Shown here piece by piece: positions 42,956 to 52,383 of a stretch of DNA of 64,000 nucleotides (position 1 is its first letter; each line of letters starts with the position of its first letter). The DNA lies in NCBI GenBank assembly GCA_040081715.1, contig JBEBFY010000002.1, positions 62,001 to 126,000 on the forward strand, written 5' to 3'. Origin of the DNA: CANKJK01 sp040081715 (GTDB taxonomy: Bacteria > Acidobacteriota > Vicinamibacteria > Vicinamibacterales > UBA2999). The translations under genes and the position numbers were made by a program. The notes under the pieces were generated by a model. The model did no database searches and was not told the origin of the DNA. It saw nothing but the letters and a program-made list of their open reading frames with translations.

Positions 42956-45481
42956 ATGGACTACACACCGCAGGACCTGGATCGGAAGTGGCAGCAGCGC
43001 TGGACGGATTCCGGCGCCTTTGAGGTGTCCGAGGACTACTCGAAGCCGAAGTTCTACTGTCTGGAGATGTTCGCGTATCCATCGGGGCACGCCCACATGG
43101 GCCATGTCCGCAACTACAGCATCGGGGACGCGCTGGCTCGCATGAAGCGGATGCAGGGCTTCAACGTGCTGCATCCCTTCGGCTGGGATGCGTTCGGCCT
43201 GCCCGCGGAGAATGCTGCCATCAAGCACGGTATCCATCCCGAGGATTCCACGCGCGGCAACATCAGCCACATGAAGGGGCAGCTCCAGCGCATGGGCATC
43301 AGCTATGCCTGGCATCGGGAGCTGGCCACCTGCGACGCCGAGTACTACAAGTGGAACCAGTGGCTGTTCATCCGGATGTTCGAGCGCGGGCTCGCCTACC
43401 GGAAGCGGTCGTCGGTGAACTGGTGCCCGAGCTGCACGACGGTGCTGGCCAATGAGCAGGTGGTCGACGGTGGCTGCTGGCGCTGCCATTCGATGGTCGA
43501 GACACGCGATCTGGAACAGTGGTTCTTTCGGATCACGGAGTACGCCGATGAGCTGCTGCAGGCGATCGATGGACTGAAGGCGTGGCCGGACAAGGTGCTC
43601 ACGATGCAGCGGAACTGGATTGGGCGCTCCGAGGGCGCACGGGTCCGGTTCGCGCTCGACGGCGACGCCACGACCCAGATCGAGGTCTTCACCACCCGCA
43701 TCGACACGATCTTCGGGTCCACGTTCGTGCTGCTGGCTCCTGAACACCCGCTGGTGTCGTCGTTCGCCAATCGGGCGGCCGACCCGGCCGGGTTCCGCCA
43801 GCAGGCACAGGCGTTCCGCCTGCAGGACAAGGCTGCCCGCATGAGCGGGGAGATCGAGAAGCAGGGGTTTGACACGGGCCAGCGGGCGATCAATCCGTTC
43901 ACCGGACAGGCCGTGCCGATCTGGGTAGCGAACTTCGTGCTGGGAGACTACGGCACTGGCGCAGTGATGGCCGTGCCCGCCCACGATCAGCGCGACTTCG
44001 AGTTCGCACGCAAGTTCGGCCTGCCCATCCGCGTCGTCGTCACGCCGGATGGCAAGCCGGTGGCCTCCGAGGGGCTTACCGAGGCGGCCGACGCCTACGG
44101 GATGCTGGTGGAGTCGGGGGAGTTCTCCGGCGAACCGTCGGCAGAGGCGCAGGCGCGCATGATTGCCGTTGCCAAGGCCAGCGGCTTCGGCGAGGGCACG
44201 GTGCAGTTCCGTCTGAAGGACTGGGGCATCTCCCGCCAGCGCTACTGGGGCACACCGATTCCGTTCATCCATTGCCCGAAGGACGGCCTGGTTCCCGTGC
44301 CTGACGACCAGCTTCCAGTGGAGTTGCCACGCATCACCGAGTTCACCGGACGCGGTGATTCACCCCTCTCGCATGTGCCGGAGTTCGTCAACACCACGTG
44401 CCCGAAGTGCGGGGGCGCTGCACGCCGCGAGACGGACACGATGGACACCTTCGTGGACTCGTCGTGGTACTTCTACCGCTTCGCCGACCCCCGGAACGCG
44501 CAGCAGGCCTTCAACCCGGAGGCGGTGAAGTACTGGCTGCCGGTGGACTTCTACGTCGGTGGTGTCGAACACGCCATCCTGCATCTGATCTATTCGCGGT
44601 TCTTCGCACGGGTGTTCCGCGACCTGGGGATGGTCGACCATGCCGAGCCCTTCACGCACCTGCTCACGCAGGGGATGGTGCTGAAGGACGGCGCGGTGAT
44701 GTCGAAATCCAAGGGCAACGTCGTGGACCCGGACGACATGATGGCGAAGTACGGCGCCGATGCCCTGCGCATCTACGTGATGTTCGTGGCGCCTCCGGAG
44801 AAAGAGATTGAGTGGAGTGACGCCGGCATCGAGGGCAGCTGGCGGTTTCTGGCGCGTGTGTGGCGCCTGGTGGATCACTGGTGCGACGGGATCACGGGTA
44901 CACCGCAGGGAGGTTTCGAGGGAATCTCGCCGGAGGGCCGTCGCCTGAGGCGCAAGACGCACGATACGATCCGTCGCGTGACGGTGGACATCGAGGAACG
45001 TCAGCAGCTCAACACCGCGATCTCCGCGATGATGGAGCTGGTGAATGAGATCTATGCCTTCAGCGACGCCACCGCGACTGGTGCGCCGGGCAGGCGCGCC
45101 GAGGGCACGATCGTGCCGGCGGAGGGGCCAGAGGTCGTGGCCGTGGTGGGCGAAGCACTGTCGGCGCTGGTGCGCATGCTGGCGCCGTTCGCGCCACACA
45201 CCGCTGAGGAGCTCTGGGAGCGGCTCGCTGGCCGGGATGGACTGACGACGGCGTCGTGGCCAGTGTTCGACGCGGACGTCGCCAGGGCCGACGAAGTGGT
45301 GGTGCCGGTGCAGGTCAATGGCAAGGTGCGCGGCCGGCTGACAGTCCCGGTCGATATCACCGACGCCGATCTGGAGGCTCTGGCCCTGGCGGATGCGGCC
45401 GTGCTGCCGCACCTGGCGGGGAAGACGGTAAAGAAGGTGGTCGTCGCGCGCGGCCGCCTTGTCAGTGTCGTGGTGGGATGA
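42956..45481 (+). CDS. leuS: Leucyl-tRNA synthetase
   Basis: 841 aa class I enzyme of the bacterial type. HIGH-type motif in AYPSGHAHMGHVRNYSIGD, zinc-like CPSC..CWRC insertion, CP1 editing domain with TRIDTIFGSTFVLLAPEHP and the GTGAVMAVPAHDQRDFEFA pocket, and the KMSKS-type loop MSKSKGNVVDPDDMMAKYGADALR. The anticodon/C-terminal part ends with VVPVQVNGKVRGRLTVP, also standard. ATG at 42956 fits the family N terminus MDYTPQDLDRKWQQRW. The ATGA overlap couples it to lptE. Confidence 0.97.
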   Translation: MDYTPQDLDRKWQQRWTDSGAFEVSEDYSKPKFYCLEMFAYPSGHAHMGHVRNYSIGDALARMKRMQGFNVLHPFGWDAFGLPAENAAIKHGIHPEDSTRGNISHMKGQLQRMGISYAWHRELATCDAEYYKWNQWLFIRMFERGLAYRKRSSVNWCPSCTTVLANEQVVDGGCWRCHSMVETRDLEQWFFRITEYADELLQAIDGLKAWPDKVLTMQRNWIGRSEGARVRFALDGDATTQIEVFTTRIDTIFGSTFVLLAPEHPLVSSFANRAADPAGFRQQAQAFRLQDKAARMSGEIEKQGFDTGQRAINPFTGQAVPIWVANFVLGDYGTGAVMAVPAHDQRDFEFARKFGLPIRVVVTPDGKPVASEGLTEAADAYGMLVESGEFSGEPSAEAQARMIAVAKASGFGEGTVQFRLKDWGISRQRYWGTPIPFIHCPKDGLVPVPDDQLPVELPRITEFTGRGDSPLSHVPEFVNTTCPKCGGAARRETDTMDTFVDSSWYFYRFADPRNAQQAFNPEAVKYWLPVDFYVGGVEHAILHLIYSRFFARVFRDLGMVDHAEPFTHLLTQGMVLKDGAVMSKSKGNVVDPDDMMAKYGADALRIYVMFVAPPEKEIEWSDAGIEGSWRFLARVWRLVDHWCDGITGTPQGGFEGISPEGRRLRRKTHDTIRRVTVDIEERQQLNTAISAMMELVNEIYAFSDATATGAPGRRAEGTIVPAEGPEVVAVVGEALSALVRMLAPFAPHTAEELWERLAGRDGLTTASWPVFDADVARADEVVVPVQVNGKVRGRLTVPVDITDADLEALALADAAVLPHLAGKTVKKVVVARGRLVSVVVG

Positions 45482-46035
45482 CGCTGCTGCCGACCCGCCG
45501 CCGGGCGCTCTCCGCTTTCACGCTGGCCCTGGCCGGCGCCGCCAGTCCGTCGTGCGGCTATGCCCTGGTCGGCCGCGGGTCGTTCGTCTCGGCGGATATC
45601 AAGTCCATCGGCGTCCCGCTGCTGGGCAACCGCAGCACGTTCTTCGACGTGGAGCAGGTCATCACCGAAAAGCTGCGCACGGAGTTCATCGGTCGCGGGT
45701 CGTTCCGGGTGGTGCCGGACGACGCCGGCGTCGACGCAGTGGTCTCGGGAGAGATCAGCAGCATCAGCGTGCAGCCGTCCGCGTTCAACGACCAGCAGCT
45801 CGCCACGCGGTACCTGTTCATGCTGACGATGAAGGTCAGTTTCACCGACACCGCGGCGTCGAAGGTGCTCTGGTCCAACGACGCGCTGACGTTCCGGGGC
45901 GAGTACGAACTCTCCCAGCGGACGAACTCGGTGATCCAGGGTGCCGGCTTCCTCGATGAGGAACGCAGCGCGTTCGACCGCATCTCGACGGACGTGGCCC
46001 GCACGGTCGCGACGGCTATCCTCGAAGCGTTCTAG
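45478..46035 (+). CDS. lptE: LPS-assembly lipoprotein LptE-like
   Basis: 185 aa. N-terminal Arg-rich signal with a weak lipobox (ASPSC then GYALVGRG); the CGYxLxGRG pattern after the Cys is typical of LptE. Mature domain: SIGVPLLGNRSTFFDVEQVITEKLRTEFIGRGSFRVVPDDAGVDAVVSGEI and the late SVSxxxx strand/helix with LDEERSAFDRISTDVARTVATAILEAF. Plugs the LptD barrel during LPS export. leuS-lptE-holA order is a classical arrangement, supporting the call. Confidence 0.88.
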   Translation: MTLLPTRRRALSAFTLALAGAASPSCGYALVGRGSFVSADIKSIGVPLLGNRSTFFDVEQVITEKLRTEFIGRGSFRVVPDDAGVDAVVSGEISSISVQPSAFNDQQLATRYLFMLTMKVSFTDTAASKVLWSNDALTFRGEYELSQRTNSVIQGAGFLDEERSAFDRISTDVARTVATAILEAF

Positions 46036-46043
46036 CCCCCCGC

Positions 46044-47015
46044 ATGCCCACGTTGACCCTGGCGGCGCTCAGGAAGGAGCTGGAGGCCGGCACGGCGCGC
46101 TCCCTCTACCTGCTCACCGGCGACGACGAGACGGAGAAGTCCTCGGTGGCGGATGAGTTCACCAGACTGGTGGACGAAGGGCTCGAGGCCTTCAACGTGG
46201 AGCGGCTCCGGGGCGGGGAGGTCAAGGCAGGCGCGCTCATCGATGCCGCCGGCCAGCTTCCGATGATGGCGATACGGCGCGTCGTGATCGTGCTCGAGGC
46301 GGAGCGGCTCCTGATTCCGAAGCGCGAAAGCCAGGCAGCCGATGCCGACGCCGAGCGGCTGGAAGCGTTCGTGGAGGATCCGCCTGGCCATTGCAGCGTC
46401 GTGTTCGTCTGCGGCAAGCTCGACGAGCGCAGGCGGATTGTTAAACGCCTCCGTGAGCACGCCGTGACGGTGGATTGCGGAACCGTGGTGGATGTGGAGA
46501 GCGCGGAACGGTGGGTCATCGTTCGTGCCGCCCACGACGGCATCGTGCTCGGCGCCGGCGCAGGGCGTGCGCTGGCACACCGCGTGGGCCCGGACATCGG
46601 GGCACTTCGCTCGGCCCTTGAGCGGGTCAGCCTCTATGCCCTGGGTGCGGCACAGCTGACCGTGGAGGATGTGAAGGCGGTGGTTACCACGACGGCGGAG
46701 ACGCTCGAAGACTTCGGCGTGGCCAAGGCCATCTGGCGGAACGATGCGGCCGGTGCACTGAAGGAACTGGCGCTGGCCCTGGACGCGGGCGCCGTGCCCT
46801 TCATGATGATGGGGCAGATCCGGGCTGCGGCGGAAAAGTTGCCCGGGCCGCGGCTGCCGGCGGCCATCGACGCGCTGATGCGGACGGATCTCGCGCTGAA
46901 GTCGTCTGGCGGTGAGCCGCAGGCGCTCCTGGAGCGCCTGGTCGTGGAGCTGTGCGGGACGTCGTCGCCCGCGGCGGGACGCCGCGGGCCAGCGCCAGGC
47001 GGATACCGCCGCTGA
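46044..47015 (+). CDS. holA: DNA polymerase III subunit delta
   Basis: 323 aa clamp-loader subunit. LYLLTGDDETEKSSVADEFTRLV at the N terminus, FNVERLRGGEVKAGALIDAAGQLPMMAIRRVVIVLEAERL, then EDVKAVVTTTAETLEDFGVAKAIWRNDAAGALKELALAL and GAVPFMMMGQIRAAAEKL, where the family has FxLxDAxxxxxxxxAL..L and its helical collar domain. Sequence conservation in this family is low; the leuS-lptE-holA context makes it firm. Convergent with rpsT, 5 nt between the stops. Confidence 0.9.
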   Translation: MPTLTLAALRKELEAGTARSLYLLTGDDETEKSSVADEFTRLVDEGLEAFNVERLRGGEVKAGALIDAAGQLPMMAIRRVVIVLEAERLLIPKRESQAADADAERLEAFVEDPPGHCSVVFVCGKLDERRRIVKRLREHAVTVDCGTVVDVESAERWVIVRAAHDGIVLGAGAGRALAHRVGPDIGALRSALERVSLYALGAAQLTVEDVKAVVTTTAETLEDFGVAKAIWRNDAAGALKELALALDAGAVPFMMMGQIRAAAEKLPGPRLPAAIDALMRTDLALKSSGGEPQALLERLVVELCGTSSPAAGRRGPAPGGYRR

Positions 47016-47020
47016 GGCTG

Positions 47021-47287
47021 TTACGCGGCTTTCTTCAGACGGAGCGCCAGGCGCGACTTGTAGCGGTCGGCGGTGTTGCTGTGGATGATGCCCTTGGTGG
47101 CCATCTTGTCCACGAGCGACACGGTCTTGCTGAGGGCCTTCTGTGCGGCTTCGACATCCTTGCCGTCGAGCGAGGCGCGAATCGCCTTGAGCGCGGTGCG
47201 GAGGGTGGAGCGCAACGCACGATTGTGTTCCCGGCGCTTGACGTTCTGGCGGTTCGCTTTGAGAGCTGACTTGGTACGCTTGGCCAC
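47021..47287 (-). CDS. rpsT: 30S ribosomal protein S20
   Basis: 88 aa, very basic helical protein: AKRTKSALKANRQNVKRREHNRALRSTLRTALKAI and the C-terminal GIIHSNTADRYKSRLALRLKKAA. GTG start. A GAGAGGA ribosome site lies 10 nt upstream on the minus strand, and a TAGAAT hexamer (plus 47333-47338) sits about 46 nt upstream. holA-rpsT convergence is common. The rest of the 102-nt gap to slt holds G+C-rich foldbacks around 47350-47390 that may end the slt operon. Confidence 0.96.
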   Translation of the reverse strand: MAKRTKSALKANRQNVKRREHNRALRSTLRTALKAIRASLDGKDVEAAQKALSKTVSLVDKMATKGIIHSNTADRYKSRLALRLKKAA

Positions 47288-47389
47288 TGTGACGTGATCC
47301 TCTCGAGAAATTAGACCGAATCGGAACTTCCAATTCTAGCACTAGTTACGGGGTTCGGCGCCCCGGACCATCAGGCTGGCGCCGGGCTG

Positions 47390-48148
47390 CTAGGGCGGGG
47401 CCACTTCGTAGGTCCCGGTCGTGGGGCGCTCGGTCGTGTAGCGCGCCACGGGCCGCCCGTCAATCAGGTCAACCACCCGGAAGATGACGGCCTTCGGAGC
47501 AGGTGCAGGGGGCTGGCTCCCAGCCGTCCTGCCTGCCGGTGCCTTCCGCCCTGCGCCGGCGGCCGTGCGCTCGACCGGGCCCCGAGTCACGCTGCCGACT
47601 CTGTCCACATAGGCCTGCGTTTCGCGGAATGGGGGGATCTGCGTGCCGAAGCGGTCCACGGCGCCGGGACCGGCGTTGTAGGCGGCCAGGGCCAGTTCCA
47701 CATTCCCCTCGTACCGATCGAGCAAGCTCCGGAGATAGGCGGTGCCCCCTGCGATGTTCTCCGCCGGGTCATAGGGACGCACCACGCCCAGCCTGGCCGC
47801 CGTGCCCGGCATGAGCTGCATCAGCCCCATGGCGCCCTTGGGTGAGCGGGCCTGTGGGTTGAACGCGGACTCGACCTGAATCACGGCCCGGACCAGGTCC
47901 GGCGACAGCCCCTGCCTGGCGGCGTGCGTCTGGATCAGCGGTTCGAACACGGTCAGGGCCGGACCCGCCGCCGGGCGGGTGGCACGGTAGGCCGGACTCT
48001 GCGGCACCGCAAAGGTCCGGGCACCGGGCTCGAGCTGCCGATCCGAGAGCACCCACGAGCCGTTGGCGTCCTGCCAGGCGTAGATCTGCGCGGAGGCCCC
48101 GCTCGCGCACGCAGCCATCAGGAACGCCGTCAGAGCGAGACTCCGCAT
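47390..48148 (-). CDS. Lytic transglycosylase, SLT domain
   Basis: 252 aa. Signal peptide 1-20 (ACASGASA), a short DUF4124-like strand pair (IYAWQDANGSWVLSDR), then a lysozyme-like SLT domain (about 65-185) with catalytic Glu93 in IQVESAFNPQARSPKGAMGLMQLMPGTAARLGV, NIAGGTAYLRSLLDRY and AYNAGPGAVDRFG. A Pro/Ala-rich linker and a small C-terminal strand-rich tail follow. Cleaves peptidoglycan with 1,6-anhydro product. Last gene of the minus-strand kinase-ilvE-recX-alaS run; its ATG shares one base with the alaS stop. Confidence 0.9.
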   Translation of the reverse strand: MRSLALTAFLMAACASGASAQIYAWQDANGSWVLSDRQLEPGARTFAVPQSPAYRATRPAAGPALTVFEPLIQTHAARQGLSPDLVRAVIQVESAFNPQARSPKGAMGLMQLMPGTAARLGVVRPYDPAENIAGGTAYLRSLLDRYEGNVELALAAYNAGPGAVDRFGTQIPPFRETQAYVDRVGSVTRGPVERTAAGAGRKAPAGRTAGSQPPAPAPKAVIFRVVDLIDGRPVARYTTERPTTGTYEVAPP

Positions 48149-50877
48149 CAGGCCTTCGGAGACGCCTCGAGCATTTTCTGAAGCACGCCAGGTGCGGCGG
48201 CAAGCAGGTCCTGGATCTTCGAGGCATCCTTGCCTCCGGCCTCGGCGAAGTCGGGCCGGCCGCCACCACCTCCGCCCACGATGGTCGCGAGCTGCTTGAC
48301 GATCTGCCCAGCTGGTGCGCGCTTCACGAGATCCGGAGTCACGCCTACGACCACGGCAACCTTGCCCTCGCCGGGGGAGACAATCACGACGACGCCGCTG
48401 CCGATCTGAGACCGGTGCTTGTCGACGAGTGCGCGGAGGCCGTCCTTGTCGAGGCCAGCCACTTCGCGTGCCACAAGCCGCACACCAAGGACTTCCTGCG
48501 GTGACACCACGTGGCCAGTCCCGCTGATGGTGAAGGCGGCCTGCATCTTGGTCTGCTGGAGCTCGCGCGCCAGCCGGCGGTTGTCCTCGAGGACGGCGCT
48601 CAGGCGTGCCGTCAATTCTGCGGGTCGTGCACTGAGGGCTGCGGCTGCATGTGCGATCATGTCGCGCTGCTCCCGGAAGGCGACGGCAGTGTTCATCCCC
48701 GTGATGGCTTCAATTCGGCGGACGCCCGCCGCCACGCCGCTCTCCGCAGTGATCGCGAACAGGCCGATGTCGCCCGTGGCGCGCACATGGGTGCCGCCGC
48801 ACAGTTCCAGGCTGAAGCCCGGCACGGAGACGACGCGGACGGAGTCGCCGTACTTCTCGCCGAAGAGGGCCATGGCGCCGGCGGCGATCGCCTCCTCGGT
48901 GGAGCGGACCTCGGTGGTGACTGGCGTGTTGGCGAGCACCTCCGCGTTGACGATGCGCTCAACCTCGAGGAGCTGATCCGGGGTCACTGGCGCGAAGTGC
49001 TGGAAGTCGAAGCGCAGGCGCGCCGGCGACACGAGCGAGCCGGCCTGCTTGACGTGGTCGCCGAGCACCTGCCTGAGCGCGGCATGGAGCAGATGCGTGG
49101 CCGTATGGTTACGCCGGGTGGCGTCGCGCGGCGCGGCGTCGACGGCGGCGCTGACGAGCGCGCGGACGGAAAGCGCGCCGTGCTCGACCCGCACCCGGTG
49201 CAGGCGGGGGAGTCCCGGTGCGAGCCGGAGCACGCCATCGACCAGCGCGACGACGTCCCCACTAGCCGTGGTCAGCTGGCCCGTATCGGATACCTGTCCG
49301 CCGGACTCAAGGTAGAACGGCGACCGCCCGAGGGCGGCGAAGCCGGATGATTCTGCTGTCAGCGTATCGACCTGCTGGCGCGATTCGTTGAAGAGGGCCA
49401 CAACCGGCACGCCCTGCACCGCCGTGGCGGTGTAGCCATCGAAGGTGTCACCGACGGCGCGCAGTTGTTCGCGGGAGTCGTTCGACGCAAAGACGAATGC
49501 CTGGTCACCACCTTTGGTATCGAACGCACTCTTCGCGCGGGCCTTCTCGCGCTGGCCTTCCATGGCCTGATCGAACCCCGCCACATCCAGCCGGAGCTTC
49601 CGGTCCTCCACCATGTCCTCAATGAAGTCACGGGGCAGGCCATAGGTGTCGTAGAGCCGGAATGCTGCCGCTCCCGGCACGACGCCACCATCCGCCGCAG
49701 CCTTGTCGAGGAGTTCCTCAAGGCGGGGGAGCGCATCGGTCAGGACTGCGTCGAAGCGCTCTTCCTCGCTGCGGACCACCTGTTCGACCGACGCATGGTT
49801 GCGGCGCAGTTCCGGATAGGCGTCGCCGAACTCGTTCGCGATCGTGCCGACCAGGGTGTGCAGGAACGGTTCGGTCATGCCGAGCCGCTTCCCATGCCGC
49901 ATCGCGCGCCGCATGATTTTGCGGAGGACATAGCCGCGCCATTCGTTGGAGGGCACCACGCCATCGGCGATGAGGAAGGTCATCGCGCGGAGGTGGTCGG
50001 CCACGACCCGCATGGAGACATCGGACGGCTCCATGGTGCCCCGGTGCGTGGTGCCGGCCTTGCCGCCGATAGCGGCGAGGAGCGGAGTAAAGAGATCGGT
50101 GTCGTAATTTGACAGGTGACCCTGGAGCACGGCGGTCACACGTTCAAGGCCCATGCCGGTGTCGATGGACGGTGCCGGCAGGGGCAGGAGCGTCCCGTCC
50201 GCCTGACGGTCGAATTCCATGAAGACGTTGTTCCAGATCTCGACAAACCTGTCACAGGTGCACTCGAACGTTTTGCACCGGCCGCCAGACGCTTCCTCCC
50301 GGCAGGGCAGGTGCGCGCCGCGATGGAAGTAGATCTCCGAGCACCGGCCGCAGGGGCCTGTGTCGCCCATCTGCCAGAAGTTGTCCGCGGCGCCGAGCCG
50401 GCCGATCCGATCCTCAGGCAGGAATCTTCGCCACAGGGCGAAGGCCTCGTCATCCGCCGGCACGCCGTTCTCGCCCTTGAACACGGTGGCGTGGAGCCGA
50501 TCCGCGGGAATCTTCCACTCCTCGGTGAGCAGCTTCCACGCCAGGGGGATCGCGTCCTGCTTGAAGTAGTCGCCAAATGAGAAGTTGCCGAGCATCTCGA
50601 AGAACGTGTGGTGGCGGACGCTCGGGCCGACGTTGTCGAGGTCGTTGTGCTTGCCGCTCACCCGCATGCACTTCTGCGTGGTGGTGGCCCGCGTGTAGTC
50701 GCGGGGCTCCTTGCCGAGGAAGGTGTCCTTGAACTGGTTCATCCCCGCGTTGGTGAAGAGCAGCGTCGGATCCTCGTGCGGCACGAGCGCCGAGCTGGCC
50801 ACGATGCGGTGGCCGTGGCGCTCGAAGTACTTCAGGAAGGACAGGCGGATCTCGTTGGCGGTCATCGGAACGGCCAT
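48148..50877 (-). CDS. alaS: Alanyl-tRNA synthetase
   Basis: 909 aa class II enzyme. N-terminal catalytic core (TANEIRLSFLKYFERHGHRIVASSALVP, LLFTNAGMNQFKDTFLG, RVSGKHNDLDNVG, HHTFFEMLGNFSFGDYFK), tRNA-recognition helices, editing domain with HTATHLLHAALRQVLGDH and CGGTHVRATGDIGLF (metal ligands HxxxH and CxxxH), and a C-Ala domain with the Gly-rich GGGGGGRPDFAEAGGKD end. M1 or M5 can be the start. The cognate tRNA-Ala(CGC) gene is at the right end of the window. Confidence 0.97.
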   Translation of the reverse strand: MAVPMTANEIRLSFLKYFERHGHRIVASSALVPHEDPTLLFTNAGMNQFKDTFLGKEPRDYTRATTTQKCMRVSGKHNDLDNVGPSVRHHTFFEMLGNFSFGDYFKQDAIPLAWKLLTEEWKIPADRLHATVFKGENGVPADDEAFALWRRFLPEDRIGRLGAADNFWQMGDTGPCGRCSEIYFHRGAHLPCREEASGGRCKTFECTCDRFVEIWNNVFMEFDRQADGTLLPLPAPSIDTGMGLERVTAVLQGHLSNYDTDLFTPLLAAIGGKAGTTHRGTMEPSDVSMRVVADHLRAMTFLIADGVVPSNEWRGYVLRKIMRRAMRHGKRLGMTEPFLHTLVGTIANEFGDAYPELRRNHASVEQVVRSEEERFDAVLTDALPRLEELLDKAAADGGVVPGAAAFRLYDTYGLPRDFIEDMVEDRKLRLDVAGFDQAMEGQREKARAKSAFDTKGGDQAFVFASNDSREQLRAVGDTFDGYTATAVQGVPVVALFNESRQQVDTLTAESSGFAALGRSPFYLESGGQVSDTGQLTTASGDVVALVDGVLRLAPGLPRLHRVRVEHGALSVRALVSAAVDAAPRDATRRNHTATHLLHAALRQVLGDHVKQAGSLVSPARLRFDFQHFAPVTPDQLLEVERIVNAEVLANTPVTTEVRSTEEAIAAGAMALFGEKYGDSVRVVSVPGFSLELCGGTHVRATGDIGLFAITAESGVAAGVRRIEAITGMNTAVAFREQRDMIAHAAAALSARPAELTARLSAVLEDNRRLARELQQTKMQAAFTISGTGHVVSPQEVLGVRLVAREVAGLDKDGLRALVDKHRSQIGSGVVVIVSPGEGKVAVVVGVTPDLVKRAPAGQIVKQLATIVGGGGGGRPDFAEAGGKDASKIQDLLAAAPGVLQKMLEASPKA

Positions 50878-50899
50878 TGTACCGTCCCGGTGCGGGGTC

Positions 50900-51361
50900 C
50901 TATCTGGTGCCCCGCCTCGCGGCCTTCAGCGCCGTCAGGGCCTGTTCGGTGCTGAAGCCCTGGCCGATCAGATACCGGTAGAGGCGCTGGAAGTGCTTGT
51001 CGTCCTCAATGGTCTGGCCGTGGCGGAGCCGCCGGGCGAGGGCGGCGGCGACGAGCTCGTCGGGGTCGGTGTCGGCGAGCGTGGCGTCGAGGGCTTCCCG
51101 GATGAGGGCGGGTGAGAGGCCGGCGGCTTTCATCTGGCGCTCGGCGCGGAGGCGGCCGTGGCGCCGGACGAGGAGCTCGAGCCTCGCCATGGCGCCGGCC
51201 ACGCGGCGGTCGTCGAGTGAGCGTTGGTCCTTGAGCCGGGTGATGGCGTCATCGACCTCGGCTGCGTCGAACTCGCGCTTCGTCAGACGCTCGCGGACTT
51301 GCTGCTCGGAGTACTCCCGCCGCGCCAGCATGCGGAGCGCGGTGAGGTAGGCGTCTGCCAT
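50900..51361 (-). CDS. recX: Regulatory protein RecX
   Basis: 153 aa three-helix-repeat protein. AYLTALRMLARREYSEQQVRERLTKREFDAAEVDDAITRLKDQRSLDD and later RHGRLRAERQMKAAGLSPALIREAL, KHFQRLYRYLIGQGFSTEQALTAL match RecX. It usually inhibits or modulates RecA filaments. recA is not in the window, but recX-alaS adjacency is common (recA-recX-alaS). Starts 41 nt after ilvE. Confidence 0.9.
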   Translation of the reverse strand: MADAYLTALRMLARREYSEQQVRERLTKREFDAAEVDDAITRLKDQRSLDDRRVAGAMARLELLVRRHGRLRAERQMKAAGLSPALIREALDATLADTDPDELVAAALARRLRHGQTIEDDKHFQRLYRYLIGQGFSTEQALTALKAARRGTR

Positions 51362-51402
51362 GGGGCCCGCCGGGGCGGCTACTTCGAGAACCGGGTGATG
51401 TC

Positions 51403-52350
51403 CTACCGCGCGCCGACGGAGGCGGGGATGTTCACCGGCGTGAGCCAGTTGTGTGTGTCGGGCGCCGTGCCCGCCACGATGTCCATGAATCGCTTCTGGA
51501 TGGCGGTCGTCACCGGGCCGCGTGTGCCGGCGCCCACCGTGATCCGGTCCACGGACCGAATCGGCGTAATCTCCACGGCCGTGCCGGCGAAGAACACTTC
51601 ATCTGCCAGGTACAGCATCTCGCGGGGGAGCACCTGCTCGCGTACCTCGTATCCGAGGTCCCTGGCAATGGTCATAGCCGAGTCGCGCGTGATGCCCGAG
51701 AGCACGGAGGAACCGATGGGCGGCGTGTAGATGACGCCGTCGCGCACCAGGAACAGGTTCTGGCCGCTGCCCTCGCTGACGTTACCTTCGGTGTCGAGCG
51801 CGAGGCCCTCGGCGTAGCCCTCGAGGCGGGCTTCCATCGCGATGAGCTGGGAGTTGGCGTAGTTGGCCACGCACTTGGCCATGGCCGGCAGAGTATTCGG
51901 CGCAAGCCGGTTCCAGGTGGACACCTTCACGTCGAGGCCGTTCTCGAGGGCCTCCTGGGTGAAGTAGGCGCCCCACTCCCAGACCATGATGGCCGTCTGG
52001 GTCGGGCAGCTGGCGCCGTAGACGCCGAGCGAGTCGTAGCCGCGGTAGATCAACGGCCGGATGTAGCAGGCGTCGAGGGCATTCACACGGATGGTTTCGA
52101 GCACGGCGTCGGTGAGCTGCGCCTGCGTGAAGCCCGGGTCCATCCGGTACACCTTGGCGGATTCGAGGAGGCGCCGCATGTGCGGAGCAAGGCGGAAGCA
52201 GGCCGGGCCGTTGACGGTCTTGTAGCACCGGGCGCCTTCAAAGACGCCGCTGGCGTAGTGGATGACGTGGGACGCAATGTGAATATTGGCGTCTTTCCAG
52301 TCCACGAACGTACCGTCCATCCAGATCTTGCCGGTGCCTGCGAAAGCCAT
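51403..52350 (-). CDS. ilvE: Branched-chain amino acid aminotransferase
   Basis: 315 aa fold-type IV PLP enzyme. IWMDGTFVDWKDANIHIASHVIHYASGVFEGARCY at the N terminus, PLP Lys in LPAMAKCVANYANSQLIAMEA, then GYAEGLALDTEGNVSEGSGQNLFLVRDGVIYTPP and DLGYEVREQVLPREMLYLADEVFFAGTAVEITPI with the phosphate-binding GITRDS turn. Interconverts Val/Leu/Ile and their 2-oxo acids with glutamate. Sits between the kinase gene and recX, 33 nt from the former. Confidence 0.95.
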   Translation of the reverse strand: MAFAGTGKIWMDGTFVDWKDANIHIASHVIHYASGVFEGARCYKTVNGPACFRLAPHMRRLLESAKVYRMDPGFTQAQLTDAVLETIRVNALDACYIRPLIYRGYDSLGVYGASCPTQTAIMVWEWGAYFTQEALENGLDVKVSTWNRLAPNTLPAMAKCVANYANSQLIAMEARLEGYAEGLALDTEGNVSEGSGQNLFLVRDGVIYTPPIGSSVLSGITRDSAMTIARDLGYEVREQVLPREMLYLADEVFFAGTAVEITPIRSVDRITVGAGTRGPVTTAIQKRFMDIVAGTAPDTHNWLTPVNIPASVGAR

Positions 52351-52383
52351 GATGTTGCTCCTTTTGACGATCCTAGCAGCGAT